From positions 62,001 to 126,000 of the forward strand of contig JAQFVV010006453.1 in the NCBI GenBank assembly GCA_028023455.1: 64,000 nt of DNA, given 5' to 3'. The notes beneath the pieces are model-generated. The model was not told where the DNA came from and searched no databases. It was given only the letters and a program-made list of their open reading frames with translations. This stretch comes from Epiperipatus broadwayi. Taxonomy: Eukaryota; Onychophora; Udeonychophora; Euonychophora; Peripatidae. Each line of letters begins with the position of its first letter. Within the stretch, counting starts at the first letter, position 1. The translations under genes were made by a program, and so were the position numbers. Positions 1 to 11,044 of the stretch are shown piece after piece.

Positions 1-203
1 TTACTTTAAATTTTAATAAGCATAACATATATTTTACTGTTGATGTTCTTAAATGGATGGATGATGACATTACAGTCCTTTTCAATGATGAATTTTATAA
101 AATAAAATACATATGGCTTATGGTGCTACCATTAAGTAGAATAATTTGAAGTATAGTTCTTAACCAATTTTGAATTAGCAATTATTCCAAAAAGTTCATT
201 ATA

Positions 204-323
204 GCAACATCATATTTGTATATACTCCATGTAGATGATGTTCTTATCTATGCTGAAGAGAAAACAATTATTGATATAAAGGATGAGTTAACCCAATTAT
301 CTAGTTTGGACTATAGAAAATGA
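204..323 (+). pseudogene. Reverse transcriptase palm fragment, possibly Ty1/copia-like
   Basis: In frame from 204 the DNA reads a hydrophobic stretch, then HVDDVLIYAEE, then a helix-like IDIKDELTQL segment before a TGA at 321-323. A (Y/H)VDD box after a beta-strand and followed by V/I-L-I and a charged helix is the catalytic motif C of reverse transcriptases; the spacing and the following helix look most like Ty1/copia polyproteins. No LTRs, integrase or RNase H were found nearby, and the flanks are AT-rich without a continuing frame. It is therefore a short fossil. Assignment to copia rather than another LTR or Penelope-like group is inference. Confidence 0.45.
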
Positions 324-1955
324 AAATACATCAAATGGTATAAAGGTTTTAGATCCCTCTTAATCTTAATTAAATTTTGAATAATACTAAAGATAATTTA
401 TCTCGAATCAAGCTCTTCAAATACTTTATAAAATTAAATGTAGTGAGCCAACACATAATGCAATATATTATTATAAGATTAGCGCAACACAAATATATAT
501 ATATAAGCATACTATCCTAACATTAAATCTATATTTTTAGAACATGAAATGAAGTCTGGCCACAATTTCGGTCCTCTTAATATTAAAGACGTTCATACTG
601 AGTGCAATGACTGAAAAAGAAAATATAAAGAGGCATTGTTTATTGCAAATAACATCAATGCAATAAATAAGAAAGACTTGTGCTTTATCACTTTAATGGT
701 AGATATAAATTATTAACTTATACATTCTCTTTATATAAGCTTACAGTAGTTCTATGAATATGACTGACCTGATCGAAAGCAATGCTTAGAAATAATATTT
801 TATTAAATGTATAATCTTTGCAGAATAGTGCACCTTTACTATAATCTTTTTATATATTCAAAACCTGTAGAGGTCCCTACTATCGCATTTTTATACGCAT
901 GTGCTTGAGGCTACAGCCTTAATGAATATTAAAGGCATGATTGAAATTGTCATTCAGTGAGCATGCGCAGTTATTTACCACATGATCAGTTACAGAGTAT
1001 CAAATAGTTGTTTGAACTCAACAATTTCATTCAACTATTGACAGTCGATTCAAAACCTACATCATCTCCAATCTGTTCCTTTCATCGCAGAATTAAATTG
1101 TTCCCTAATAAAAAGATATAGGAAATAGATATGAAATATTATAATTTATTATAAATAACTTAAATGGATATTTTTCATCGCCCTAAATAATCAATCAGGT
1201 CTAAAATTCGACTACTTTTTTTTCAAATAATAAAATTATTTGTGACTTATAAAACAAAATTTTAACTCATAAAACATATTGCTAATATTTAAAAAAATAT
1301 TTATAAAAAAGTCTTTCTTTTTAAAAAAAACTGCTACGGTATTTTAATATATATTTCGTTTAAATTGCTAACCTTTTATTGTTTACTATAAGATAAAAAA
1401 AATAATTTCAATTGCAAATATACATATTTAAATAATAAGAAAAAAAAGCAATGTAAGTAATAGAAAATCAATTACAGAAACGATTTCAACAGTTTTTTTC
1501 AATAAATAATGGAAATATAGTCTAAGAAATTTGATTGATATAAATAAAAAATATAATCCCATTATTTTAAAACAAATTACACATTATATATGTATGTGTG
1601 TGTGTGAGCGATCGTTATAAGTTGATTGTTGATGATGAATTAAAGCCAGAATTTTTAATTAATTCATCAAAAATAGCACGAACGAGAAAATTGCATATGT
1701 AAAAATGTATGTATGTTCGCTTATACATATAAAAATAAAAAAATGTAACAGTATCTATTTTAGCATTTTGTAGAAGAGAATTCCATATATTATAGGAATA
1801 TATTTTCTGCTTTTTTATATGTAGTGGGAGTGTCGAACCTAAAGGGAGACTGCAGTTGGTAGAAGAACCCGCTCACCCCCTTAGACTTAATTTCTTAACG
1901 ACTTTTAACTCTTAACTTTCCTTGCTCGATAAAAGTAGAATTTTATTATCTTTTA
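324..1955. other. AT-rich DNA without recognisable gene
   Basis: Both strands carry only short stop-riddled frames. A slightly less AT-rich patch near 1815-1890 has no feature I recognise. The rest is poly-A/poly-T rich sequence. Confidence 0.6.
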
Positions 1956-1961
1956 TTGACA

Positions 1962-2063
1962 TTTTTTTTTTCTCATGTGTCATAGCATCGGCCGGGAAGC
2001 GAACCCGCTAACCCGGGACAACTGCTTTTAAGGCAGCTGCGCTGACTTCTCGACCACCAACGC
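1962..2063 (-). mobile_element. tRNA-derived SINE, family 1
   Basis: Read on the minus strand it begins GCGTTGG, passes an A-box-like TGGTCGAGAAGTC, a B-box-like GGGTTCGCTTCCC, and closes with CCGATGC, which pairs with the first seven bases (two G-T wobbles) as a tRNA acceptor stem. It is followed by TATGACACATGAG and an A-tail, seen here as a T-run at about 1962-1971. TTGACATTT occurs at 1956-1964 and again at 2064-2072 and is a plausible target-site duplication. Related copies lie at 6587-6691, 46470-46570 and 7745-7820, so this is a dispersed retroposon rather than a unique tRNA gene. Confidence 0.8.
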
Positions 2064-2073
2064 TTGACATTTA

Positions 2074-2183
2074 TTTATTTATTCCTAGCTCATAGCATCT
2101 GGCGGGAGGCAAACCCACAACCGTCTGCAACCAACTACTTGCTTGCAAGGCGGCTGTAATGTCCTCTCGGCTAACAACGGTTG
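2074..2183 (-). mobile_element. tRNA-derived SINE, family 2, abutting family 1 copy
   Basis: On the minus strand it reads CCGTTGTTAGCCGAGAGGA, then CTTGCAAGCAAGTAG in an extended variable region, then GTGGGTTTGCCTCCC as the B box, and ends CATCTGGCG...GATGCTATGAGC followed by an A/AAAT-rich tail. The long variable arm suggests a class II (Ser/Leu-type) tRNA ancestor; that is inference. It is head-to-tail with the SINE on its left, and TTGACA recurs at the far right end (2181). A sister copy is at 18350-18459. Confidence 0.75.
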
Positions 2184-2855
2184 ACAATATTTTTTATTTT
2201 GTTGCACGATTTTGAAAAACCTTCTGGATTAGGGGTTTAAGTAAAACTGTTTTTTTTTTAAAAAAAAAAAAAGTTTTGATTTTGAATAATATATTTTTTA
2301 AAAAATTGAATTTTATTTGTGTTTTGATTTTTTTAACAATTAGGATACGTCGCCGCGAAACAATTATCAATTAATTGTTAAATGTAGTCTAAAATATTAA
2401 GCGGACGTGTGATTTCCCGACATGCAATATTTCTAGTGATACCCCATGCGTCGTATAATTTTTCGTTAGCATCGTGTCAGTTAAGCAAATCTTTTCTTTG
2501 CTGATTAAAATTGCCTCTTTTATCTTTCTTTTCTTTTCTATGCAGTTATATTGGCAAAAGCAAAGATGAATTCTCTATTGCATTTTAGTTTATTATCATT
2601 AAATACTGACGAAATTTGTTAATTGGTCGTTTTATTTAGGTTTACTTTTTTGGATAAGAGATGATACTCATTAAATCTCGTATAGACTTAATAAATGGAG
2701 GGGGTGGCATGTATATTTCTGCATATGAAACGATAAAAATTAAAATAAAAAATACGGATATACATAAATAAAAACAAAACGATTTAATATTAAAAGGAAA
2801 TATATCTATGTATTTTTAAAGGAAAGAATTTAACAAATGTATTTTACTAATTCTT
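2184..2855. other. Intervening AT-rich DNA
   Basis: No coding potential seen. A patch near 2340-2480 contains more CG dinucleotides than its surroundings but no motif I can name. Confidence 0.5.
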
Positions 2856-2859
2856 ATAT

Positions 2860-3228
2860 ATAGATATGGATTTGAGACTTGGGACCCTTAATAGTCAATA
2901 CAGAGATTTTAGACTATGCAGCAAATCCTATAGAGAAGTGGATGCAGGGAGTAACAAGGAAAAATTGAGTGTGAAATACATGGCGGAGAGTGCAAGTAGT
3001 TATGGTTGACATCATTTCAAAAAATGAGAGGCTATAGGGGAGCTGGTTTGGATATATTTCTAGATGAGATGGCAATAGAGGCAAAGTGAATCCCAAAAGA
3101 CTGTAAAAGATCTAGAAAGAGACCACGTGTAGATAGATGGATAAAAAAGTTTGCTGAATTAATGAGAAGAAAAGCCATAATTAGAAAAATTGAATTAAAC
3201 TGGAAAGAATTTCATTCTGCAAGGATAC
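2860..3228 (+). mobile_element. RTE-like LINE, decayed 3' fragment
   Basis: The sequence from TATGGATTTGAGACTTGG onward follows the C-terminal portion of the LINE at 57769-58165: the YGSETW region, the RSMERCMLGVTRR region (here GGGAGTAACAAGGAAAAATT) and the RPRKRPHV.RWMD segment (AGAAAGAGACCACGTGTAGA). It carries several indels and stops and lacks the typical GATGAT tail. The copy is 5'-truncated, as is usual for target-primed reverse transcription, and is old judging from its divergence. It encodes no usable protein. Confidence 0.8.
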
Positions 3229-3239
3229 ATAAATAAGAA

Positions 3240-3735
3240 TAAAATGTCATTTGAATATAATTTCCCTACTAAAAAAAAAAATGGCATTGAAGGAGATTTA
3301 TACAAAAGAACTAAGAAGTGATTTACTTAAAGATTGCTAGAGACAAAAGGGTGAAAGGCTATGATAGTCATGTGTAAATAAATTTAATGAAGCTTAATTG
3401 CTCTTTGGACTGTCATTTTTCCTCTGTACTAAACACACAAGGTTTGGATAATTATTTTTTTGCAATAAGTTATATCCTTATGATCCATAAAACTACTCTT
3501 AAAAATATAAATATTCAATTTTGTCGTCGTGATAATTCTATTTTGCTTTCTCTTTGTTATGGATCTCTCTTATCTAAAATTGAATCTGAATCTAGTAAAC
3601 TTCTTTTTTTTTCATATTCCTAAACCAGCCAATTATAACTAACAGGGTTTCTTTTGGCTGTGAGGGCTGAGATCTTCTGACTTTGAGATAAAGGAGAAGT
3701 CATGTTGTGTTACATCACATCATTCAGTATTGATG
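3240..3735. other. AT-rich DNA, one short open frame
   Basis: A 78-codon plus-strand frame (3387-3623) has low complexity and no recognisable domain; I treat it as chance. Confidence 0.5.
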
Positions 3736-3743
3736 TCTTATGT

Positions 3744-3848
3744 GATTTAGCACAGTTGGTAGAGTGTCTGATATGAAATCAGGAGGTCCCAGGATCGATT
3801 CTGGAGCTTTGAACTTTAGAGCAATAAAGCCAAGCCTTTTTTAAAAAT
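3744..3848 (+). mobile_element. tRNA-derived SINE or tRNA pseudogene, family 3
   Basis: The plus strand shows a tRNA-like A box (TAGCACAGTTGGTAGAGTG), an anticodon-arm hairpin (CTGA...TCAG around a TATGAAA loop) and a B box (GGATCGATTCTGG). The acceptor stem does not close cleanly and position 33 of the anticodon loop is not T, so it is not a good functional tRNA. After it come AGCAATAAAGCC and a T/A-rich stretch. A third SINE family or a lone pseudogene are both possible; I saw no second copy in this window. Confidence 0.55.
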
Positions 3849-3849
3849 T

Positions 3850-5004
3850 CCATATTGATCACTACATGATAGCTACTTTTAGCTATAAGATGAAACAAAA
3901 CTGGAAAAGTGTTCAAAATCAACCACTGTTGCATTTGGCAAATCTAATATGGCCGCAATTGAACTATTTAATGCTCAACCATTAGGCACCGGTTTTTTAT
4001 ACTGGCACTTAAAGTTGTTAGCTATCAATTTAAAACATATGAGTCATGAGTTTGTCAGCACTTGGCTACTTTTTTATTATTGTTAGATACAAAAAATCAC
4101 TTATAAGCAATATCCTGCTAGTTTAGTTTTCAATATACAGTGTATTTAGATATCTGATACTGGCACACAACATTTGCGTAACGAACTTAAAATTTTATTG
4201 AATTTTAACCGAAAGGTAAATGGTTTTTTTTAAATATATATATATTTGGATGTTTGATGGTTTTAAAACTAATACTTTATGAAAATAAAGCAATTTTTCT
4301 TGAACATGTTAAGTAGTTAAGCCAAATTTGGGTAACTAATGATTAATAATAATAGGTTCATTTTTTAAAATAATATATACATTTTTTAAAATTCCTTTTA
4401 AGAAACATAGAAACGTTACTTGATCTTTATTAATAAAATTATATATATATAATCTTTAAAAATGATTATTTTATTGAAAGCTATTTAATTAATTTCTGGG
4501 ACATATATTATAACTATGTAATTTTTTATAGGTCATAAAAGGTGGGGGTTAAACACTATTTTACTTTACTTTTATACCAGCTTAATACGTTTGACATTTT
4601 TATCTTTATTTTTAAAACCATTTTAGTTAGCATTTCGATAGAATAATGGCCATATGTTTTTTCTGATTTCTTCCATATTCTCATGAAACTTCTTAACTAA
4701 ATGCTAAAAACATTATTTGAAACAATAATGAAATGTTTCAATGATGGCTAATAGAATATTATTTTTATCATTACAGAAGAGTGATTGCTGTAGAAACCAA
4801 TCATAAAACAGAATTAATAGACCAATCTGAACAGATCAGGGCTTTTATTACCACGAATAAAATGAGTCCAATCACACTAGTAAAAAGACCTGTTTTTAAA
4901 ACAACTACTATTAGTTCTACAAAAATATAAAAAATACAGAAGGAGAAAAACAATAAAAATATACACACTAGATAAGTTTATAAACTTTCCTATTAATATA
5001 AACA
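3850..5004. other. AT-rich DNA without gene
   Basis: Only short frames are present. There are no inverted repeats or LINE-like stretches that I could align to the other copies. Confidence 0.5.
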
Positions 5005-5910
5005 TCCGGCAGCAGTACATTCATCTTTCAATTGTTTAAGAATTCTAGCATTAAAGTTTACCATGACAGTTTTAAAACATTGTTTGATCTGATCAAAAGT
5101 CTTTTGTACATCTATATAAAAATTCTCTATTTCTTCATCACAATGAGAGTTTATTGGACACAAATCTGCATTATCAGCAGTTCACATCTAACATTAAGTT
5201 GAATAGCTAATCTTATCACTCTGTCTGATTCACCATCAATCTCCACAAAGTTGTTTTACCATTTTTTATTTATAATGCACCCTACTGCACTTATACTTCC
5301 ATTGTGTGCGCTTTTGTAGTACAATAAATGCCGTTTTTCTTCTAACTTCACAAGTCCAATAATATCCTATTAAATATTAAGATTGTTCTTCCAATTCTTG
5401 CAATATTTTTTCACTTGAAAGTGATGCATTTGTAAGTACCTAACTAAACGGTTATTATCAAATGGCAGATTGGGTTCACAATCAGGAGATTTTTTAGCAC
5501 TCTAACTTTAGAGCTTCCTGAGAATATAAGGACCATAATTTGTTTTATCTTTCATGATTATTAATATTTAGTAAAAAAAGTTCATTTACACACACATACA
5601 TTTTGCCTTGAAGAAAACTCAACTGGTATTTTAGTTAAGAGCTATCAGGCAATTGAGAAGAAATATATGGTATTTTCTTAATTTTAAACTCAGAGGTAAA
5701 AAGCCAATAAACTAAACACGTGGTGATGCGTGTTGGTAAGCAGCCCATCCATGTTCGTTTATTATATGAATAATCATATAGTAATAACAACTGCAACGCA
5801 AGAACGTTTTGGAGTGGACATTAGGAATTTTCCCTGCTCGCTTTCTTTACGGATTTAAAGAGGAATCAAAGGGCCTTCTTTCAGTTAACGGCAAATTACT
5901 TTTTGCAATC
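5005..5910 (-). mobile_element. RTE-like LINE, minus-strand copy retaining only the 5' half
   Basis: The reverse complement matches the LINE at 54916-55851 from its first bases through the 5' untranslated region (TGATTCCTC, the ACGTTCTTG region, the TTATTGGCTTTTTACCTC region) into the endonuclease, including GTGAAGTTAGAAGAAAA (LCEVRRK) and CTTTAATGCTAGAATT (the GDFNARI region, with the G and D altered). Homology stops near 5005, with no reverse transcriptase downstream. The 5' edge at about 5910 agrees within a few bases with the boundary defined by the target-site duplication of the complete copy. Loss of the 3' half is atypical for LINEs, which normally lose the 5' end, so a later deletion or recombination is likely. 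Many stops and indels make it non-coding. Confidence 0.85.
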
Positions 5911-6571
5911 ATAAAAACCATAGAGTATTTTATAAACGTGAAAATCTCATAATTCAAAATAAAACTTTCACACATAGATGGCAGCATTATTAATTTAAAA
6001 AGATTTGAACAGAAGACAACAACGACAAAAAATGCAATCTAATTGCTAATTAAACAATTCTCTTCAAAATCTTGACAAGAAATTACTTGAAGTTAGATAA
6101 TTAAGAATTGCCTTTTTCTTACTAAGTTTTAATCGTTTTTTTCTAAATTATTTTTTTTTTAAAAAAATTACTTTATAGCAGATATCATTATGCAATCAAT
6201 GGCAATGTGGCGGGCCCCAACAGCATAAAAGATTCCTGAACCGATTTCCAGTTAAATAAAATTTAAAAAAATGTCTCATCCAGTTAAGAAGAAAATCTAC
6301 TCAAATTAACTCTTGCGCGTTTGAATGTCATCCAAGCAGTGAAGGATGCGATGATTTATATATATTTGCTCTATCAATACTTAGATTATTTTGTCTAGAT
6401 GAACACCTGCAATTACCAAGAGTTGGTAAAAAAAAAAAAGTAAAGCTACAAATTATTATATCCAATATTAAAATTCATTTAAACTAAATTATTTGTTTTA
6501 TCCAACATATTTTAGAGGGGGTGGGGGGCTTAACATTTTATACTCTAGTCATAAACACGCTATTGTAATAT
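5911..6571. other. AT-rich DNA without gene
   Basis: No feature recognised apart from homopolymer runs and a short G-rich patch near 6515-6527. Confidence 0.5.
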
Positions 6572-6586
6572 AGTAGAATAGTTTTT

Positions 6587-6691
6587 TTTTTTTAAGTGTC
6601 ATAGCATCGGCCGGGACGCGAACCCGCAACCCGGGCAACTGCCTGCAAGTGCAAGGCAGTCGCGCTGACCTCTCGACCACCAATGCAAGAC
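6587..6691 (-). mobile_element. tRNA-derived SINE, family 1, with perfect target-site duplication
   Basis: On the minus strand the element runs GCATTGGTGGTCGAGAGGTC (A box), an anticodon-like arm around CTTGCA, a B box GCGGGTTCGCGTCCC, the 3' acceptor strand CCGATGC, TATGACACTT and a poly-A tail. The 15-base word AGTAGAATAGTTTTT lies immediately on both sides (6572-6586 and 6692-6706). That perfect duplication proves insertion by target-primed reverse transcription and fixes the element at about 105 bp. The overlapping 68-codon minus-strand frame is an artefact of this insertion. Confidence 0.92.
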
Positions 6692-6706
6692 AGTAGAATA
6701 GTTTTT

Positions 6707-7744
6707 GAGTAGCCACATCAGTGCAAAAAAAATCTTTGCATATTCCCCCCTCCAAAAAAGATATAAAAGGACAATTAAGAAGAAATATTATTCAAGATTG
6801 TCGATTGCTCGATACTAAAAATGTAAACAATTTTTCCTCCTAGTTCGCTCTTTAGCAAGAGTAGCTGGATATATATCCTCCGAACAATTTTGAAAAGTTA
6901 ACTGAGTTGTTCTGCCATCGAAAAAAAAAATCCCAGTTCGCATTGGAACCAAATTTTATTCACCTGGATTCCAACTCAGATCATAGTCATATTATTGTAA
7001 AATAGGTTTTGTTTTTAATCTGTGAAAGTTAATTTAAAAATATAAAGTGATTTTTTAAAGTTACATAATATATATTAATCACAAGAACAGCAGTTCTTTG
7101 CCTAACAGTATATGGCAGCAAGCAGGCAAAAGGGTACAAACGAGAAATAATAAATTTAGATCATTATCGTGTTAGCTTGTCATCGGATTAATTTTTAATC
7201 ATCATTTATTTTAGGGTCTCAATAATTTTTATAGCAACTTTAATGAATAGTTTACATTAAAAAATGGCGAATGTTAATAGAAATTTAACATTGCTTTTAC
7301 CAGAAAATACTTAATATAAAAAATAGTCACATGACTAAACTAAAAAAACAAAAGGTCAGAAGTTGCCAATGGTAAGTAGTTGCTTTTGTGTTTATAATTT
7401 TTTTTTTTTTTTCAAGTTTTAAACACAGACAGCATCAAAACAAAATAGAGGGAGAGAGGTAGTTTAAAGGTTTCTTAAAAATATATTATCTGTTTGTTGC
7501 GTTCTTTGCCCAAAAGTAGTTTGACTTAACTAGAAAACAGAATGCAATGACTCTGCGATAACTTTGGATCATCATGGGTTAGGTAGTTGGCCTACCTTTA
7601 TAGTCTTTCAATAAAAATCACTTTAGCATCTCAATTTTAGAGTTATATAATGGCTTAATTATCATAAGTCAATGTGCACGTGATCTAGATCTTAGAGACG
7701 ATTTTGTTACATATATATTCTAATAATAATTAAGGTATATGCAT
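6707..7744. other. AT-rich DNA without gene
   Basis: Nothing beyond short random frames and poly-T runs. Confidence 0.5.
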
Positions 7745-7820
7745 AGCTGCCTTCCAAGCAGCCATCCAGGGTTCGTTTCCCAGTCAATGCTTTGACATAT
7801 TTAAAAAACAAACAAACATA
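7745..7820 (+). mobile_element. tRNA-derived SINE fragment, plus strand
   Basis: The plus strand carries AGCTGCCTTCCAAGCAGCCA, the B-box-like GGGTTCGTTTCCC and AGTCAATGCTTTGACAT, then an A-rich tail with AAAC units. This is the 3' two thirds of SINE family 1, missing the A box, in opposite orientation to the other copies. Confidence 0.6.
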
Positions 7821-9590
7821 TGTTATAATTATTTAAAAAAAAACGAATGCGCCCCATATCATTAAGATGAATTTATTAACATATATATTTTAATTCCACC
7901 ACACATACTCACACGCGCAACACAAATTGTTTTGCAAAATTAATAAAGTTTTTAAAATGGTTTTAAGTTATTTTTTAATTATAATAGAACATGGTTTTAT
8001 CGTTAAAGTTATTTTTATGTTTCCAAGAGCAGTTATTTTTAACCCCATTCTAGAGACAACTACTGCTACCTTGAGTAATGGATGGCCATCAGTCTGTTTT
8101 ATTTTACGAAGATAAAGTCAGCAACCAGTCTGTTTTATTTTACTGTACTATGTAGTGTCCATTGATTAGTTAAGCTTACAACAGATGGCTCTGGAGTAGG
8201 GTGAAGATAATTAAATATAATAATAATGCTTATTTCGGTTCTAAACACAATAGGTAAGGGACAAATGGTACTTCTCTTGACTACTATTTTTCTTCACTAT
8301 CACTACTTAAACTTGGAAAAGTAATAAAATGATCAAAATATAATTAGTAATGGTAAAAAAAAGCTAGGTCATGTAAAGTTCACATTTAACGGTAATTCTA
8401 TTCATGCGCCATCATTTGAAGAACTGATGCTTTCTCTATATATATTCATAACGTATATGTAATTATTTTAAACAATCACTTAAATTTCTAATGTCATTTA
8501 TGGAAAATACGCGTCGAAATATCGAGTGTTTTTTTTTTTCCGCTGCAAAACTTGAAACATTTAAAAACGCTCAACTTTATCATTAATGTATATATATGCT
8601 CCGCATCTGGTTGAGTTTTATCTTTTTTTTTAAAATTGAAATCTTATTGAAGAATGTATACAGACTATAAAAGGTTAATTCCTTATTATTATTAAATGTT
8701 TTAAGCATTTTTAAATAATATAACAAGCAAACAAACAAACAAACAAAAAAAGAATATGTAAATAACGAATTCCGTATAAAGAATACAATAACGTTTTTGA
8801 CTAATAAGAAATAATAATATTCCTCAGAATCCGCTCATCCAAAGAAATTTTATGAAGTAAATTTTGAAAAATTCATTATTAAAACAAAAATTTATATCAA
8901 TGTATTTAAAATAGTTTGCTAATAATGAGTTGTCAGTCCTCTACAAATGACGCTGAGTTCCATCGACTGTCGAATCTCGCTTGAATTTAATACTTTCTCC
9001 AGATGAAACGATTAAGTAGTCGAATATAAAAAGGTGAATAAATAATTGAAGAACTATTTTACCTTTCTTCACTTATTTTGTAATATTAACAATAAATTAA
9101 TAATTATGCATTTTACTTCTTTCTCTGTCCTTTCTTTTAAATTTTTAAAAAGTCTGTATTTTTTAATACCGCAACCCCACAAAAAGATAATAATTTAGAA
9201 ACGACACACATCCCACCGGCCGGAAAAACAAAACTACAAACTCCATGTGGATTTAAGTGTCAGATTTGTTTTATTATTGTTCTCTCCTACATAGTCGTAG
9301 TTTAATAGAGTAAATTAAGAACAAACAAATCCTCTTCAAAGCCAACATATCCAACACTAGGCTTAACTTTAATTTCAACATTTTCAAAATTACAGAAAAA
9401 TGTTGTGATAAATTATAATTTTTGTTTCAAAACAACTATTATTGTAAACACAAACTTGCGCAACAACTTATATTTAGTAACGTTTATTAATAAGGCTTAA
9501 GAAACTAGTTGTTGGTACCTTTGCTCAACGCTAGAAGGCCGTCTACTAAAAGGAAAAAAAAGTTCCATCCTCTAAAAAATGCACATTGTA
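7821..9590. other. AT-rich DNA without gene
   Basis: Short frames only, including a 62-codon plus-strand frame at 7927-8115 of no recognisable content. An (AAAC)n run lies near 8728-8745. Confidence 0.5.
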
Positions 9591-9686
9591 GAATATCTCT
9601 TGTAATCCCAAGTCATTGTCCGTTAATATATTTTGCCTCGGCTGTGTCCCTGGATAATTCTGGAAGAATCACACGTTTTAGAGCTT

Positions 9687-9722
9687 ATGTTTGATTCATC
9701 GTGGGAGGAAGACGACGAGCAG
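9687..9722 (+). CDS. Candidate first coding exon of an unidentified host gene
   Basis: An ATG at 9687 opens exactly twelve codons reading MFDSSWEEDDEQ, and the next bases are GTAAGA, a near-consensus 5' splice donor after CAG. The local base composition (about 9590-9722) is less AT-rich than the flanks, and the frame stays open upstream, so a longer exon beginning after an acceptor is also possible. The acidic DSSWEEDDEQ stretch is ordinary for a protein N-terminus and does not identify a family. Downstream of the donor the DNA turns at once into a T-rich tract, as expected for an intron. No partner exon could be assigned. This is inference from codon phase, donor quality and composition only. 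Confidence 0.35.
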
Positions 9723-11044
9723 GTAAGACTTTTTTTTTATTATCATTATTATTATTTTCCGAGTCATCATACGACATTACGGAATAGGATTTTAGGAAGT
9801 AAAAATATTTTACCATTATTTCGCTAGCAAAAGATTATGGAACTGTCAATCACACATCGCAAACAAGTTGCGTGGATTAATAAACTAGAGTTGAGGCAAA
9901 TGAAATCGAATATCTGTTGCTAATTTCAATTTCCTGAACCGGCTTTCTCATTTACACGTTGTTGCTGTATTATGTAATTTTTTAAAGTAGTGTAAAAATT
10001 AATTACCTAATTTATAATTATCTTATTCATTAGAAATGTTGTATGTAAATAGCAAAAATAAAATATTTTTTAATGTTTTTTTGTAATCCTGCCGAAAATA
10101 ATTGGATTTTTAAATAAATAAAAAAAACTTGTTAGCTTAAAATTTATTACTATATTTTAAATATTATTTACAATTATAATTTTTAATATGTTAAACAGTA
10201 TTTTCTTTTTACCGGGAGTAAATTTAATTGTTATAAATTAATCAATTTAAATTTAGATGTTTCAAATCATTCACGATTTAAGTATAGTAATTATTTAATT
10301 ATCATTGGTCCAGACCGAAAAGGCGTCATTCTTATATTTGGAAAAATTTCCAATGTCAGCTGTAAAATTTTTGCTGTCTGTAATGAGCCGCTTTAACATT
10401 TAACCCTTCATCGACTTTTTCTCTTCTCCCCCACAAATTATTTAGATATCATAAAATGTTCACCGTTTCTTCATACTTCTTCTATGTACCTATATAATTA
10501 GGGCACTTTTAGTTATATTTTTCTTAAAATTGCATCTACTTTTCATACACTTATTAAATATTTTAATGGGCTGTTCCTTTTCGCATGAAATTTTCTTCAT
10601 TACTGTATTAGTTTCAGAATAAGTATTTTCTTTTAAAAAAAAAGTTAAATATTTCAAAGAGAAATCACTTTTCAAATTAAAAAAATAGATTAAGGGATTT
10701 GTTCAGGTTCGATGATTAAACTTGACCTAGCCCATTGATCGGTTATTTCGAATATAATTTTATTATTATTGATATTATTGAATATTAAAGTAAAAAATTA
10801 TCGTATTATTAATATTACTTATTGTATAAATGAAAAAGGAAACGTAAAAATATTTTAATTTTTAGTTTCTAATTAAGTCGTATTAAAGTGAAAGTATTTA
10901 AAGTCACAGTAGCCTATTTAATAAAAAAAATAGCGTAATAATTTAACAAACTTGAATTTTATATATATCAACATTAGATAATACTTTCTTTGTTCTGTTT
11001 TTCCAAAGCAGTTTTTTTTTAATCTTATTCTTCTATTATAAGCT
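9723..11044. other. AT-rich DNA, possible intron
   Basis: If the exon at 9687-9722 is real this is the start of its intron. No other exon-like block, repeat family or RNA gene is visible. Confidence 0.4.

Noticed and set aside
1980-2063. Functional tRNA gene
   Set aside because: Boxes and acceptor pairing are tRNA-like, but dispersed copies with poly-A tails and target duplications show it is a SINE; the T stem also has a mismatch.
3387-3623. 78-codon plus-strand frame
   Set aside because: Low complexity, no homology or splice context; expected by chance at this length.
6549-6755. 68-codon minus-strand frame with an Arg/Pro-rich centre
   Set aside because: It runs through a SINE insertion bounded by a perfect 15-bp duplication.
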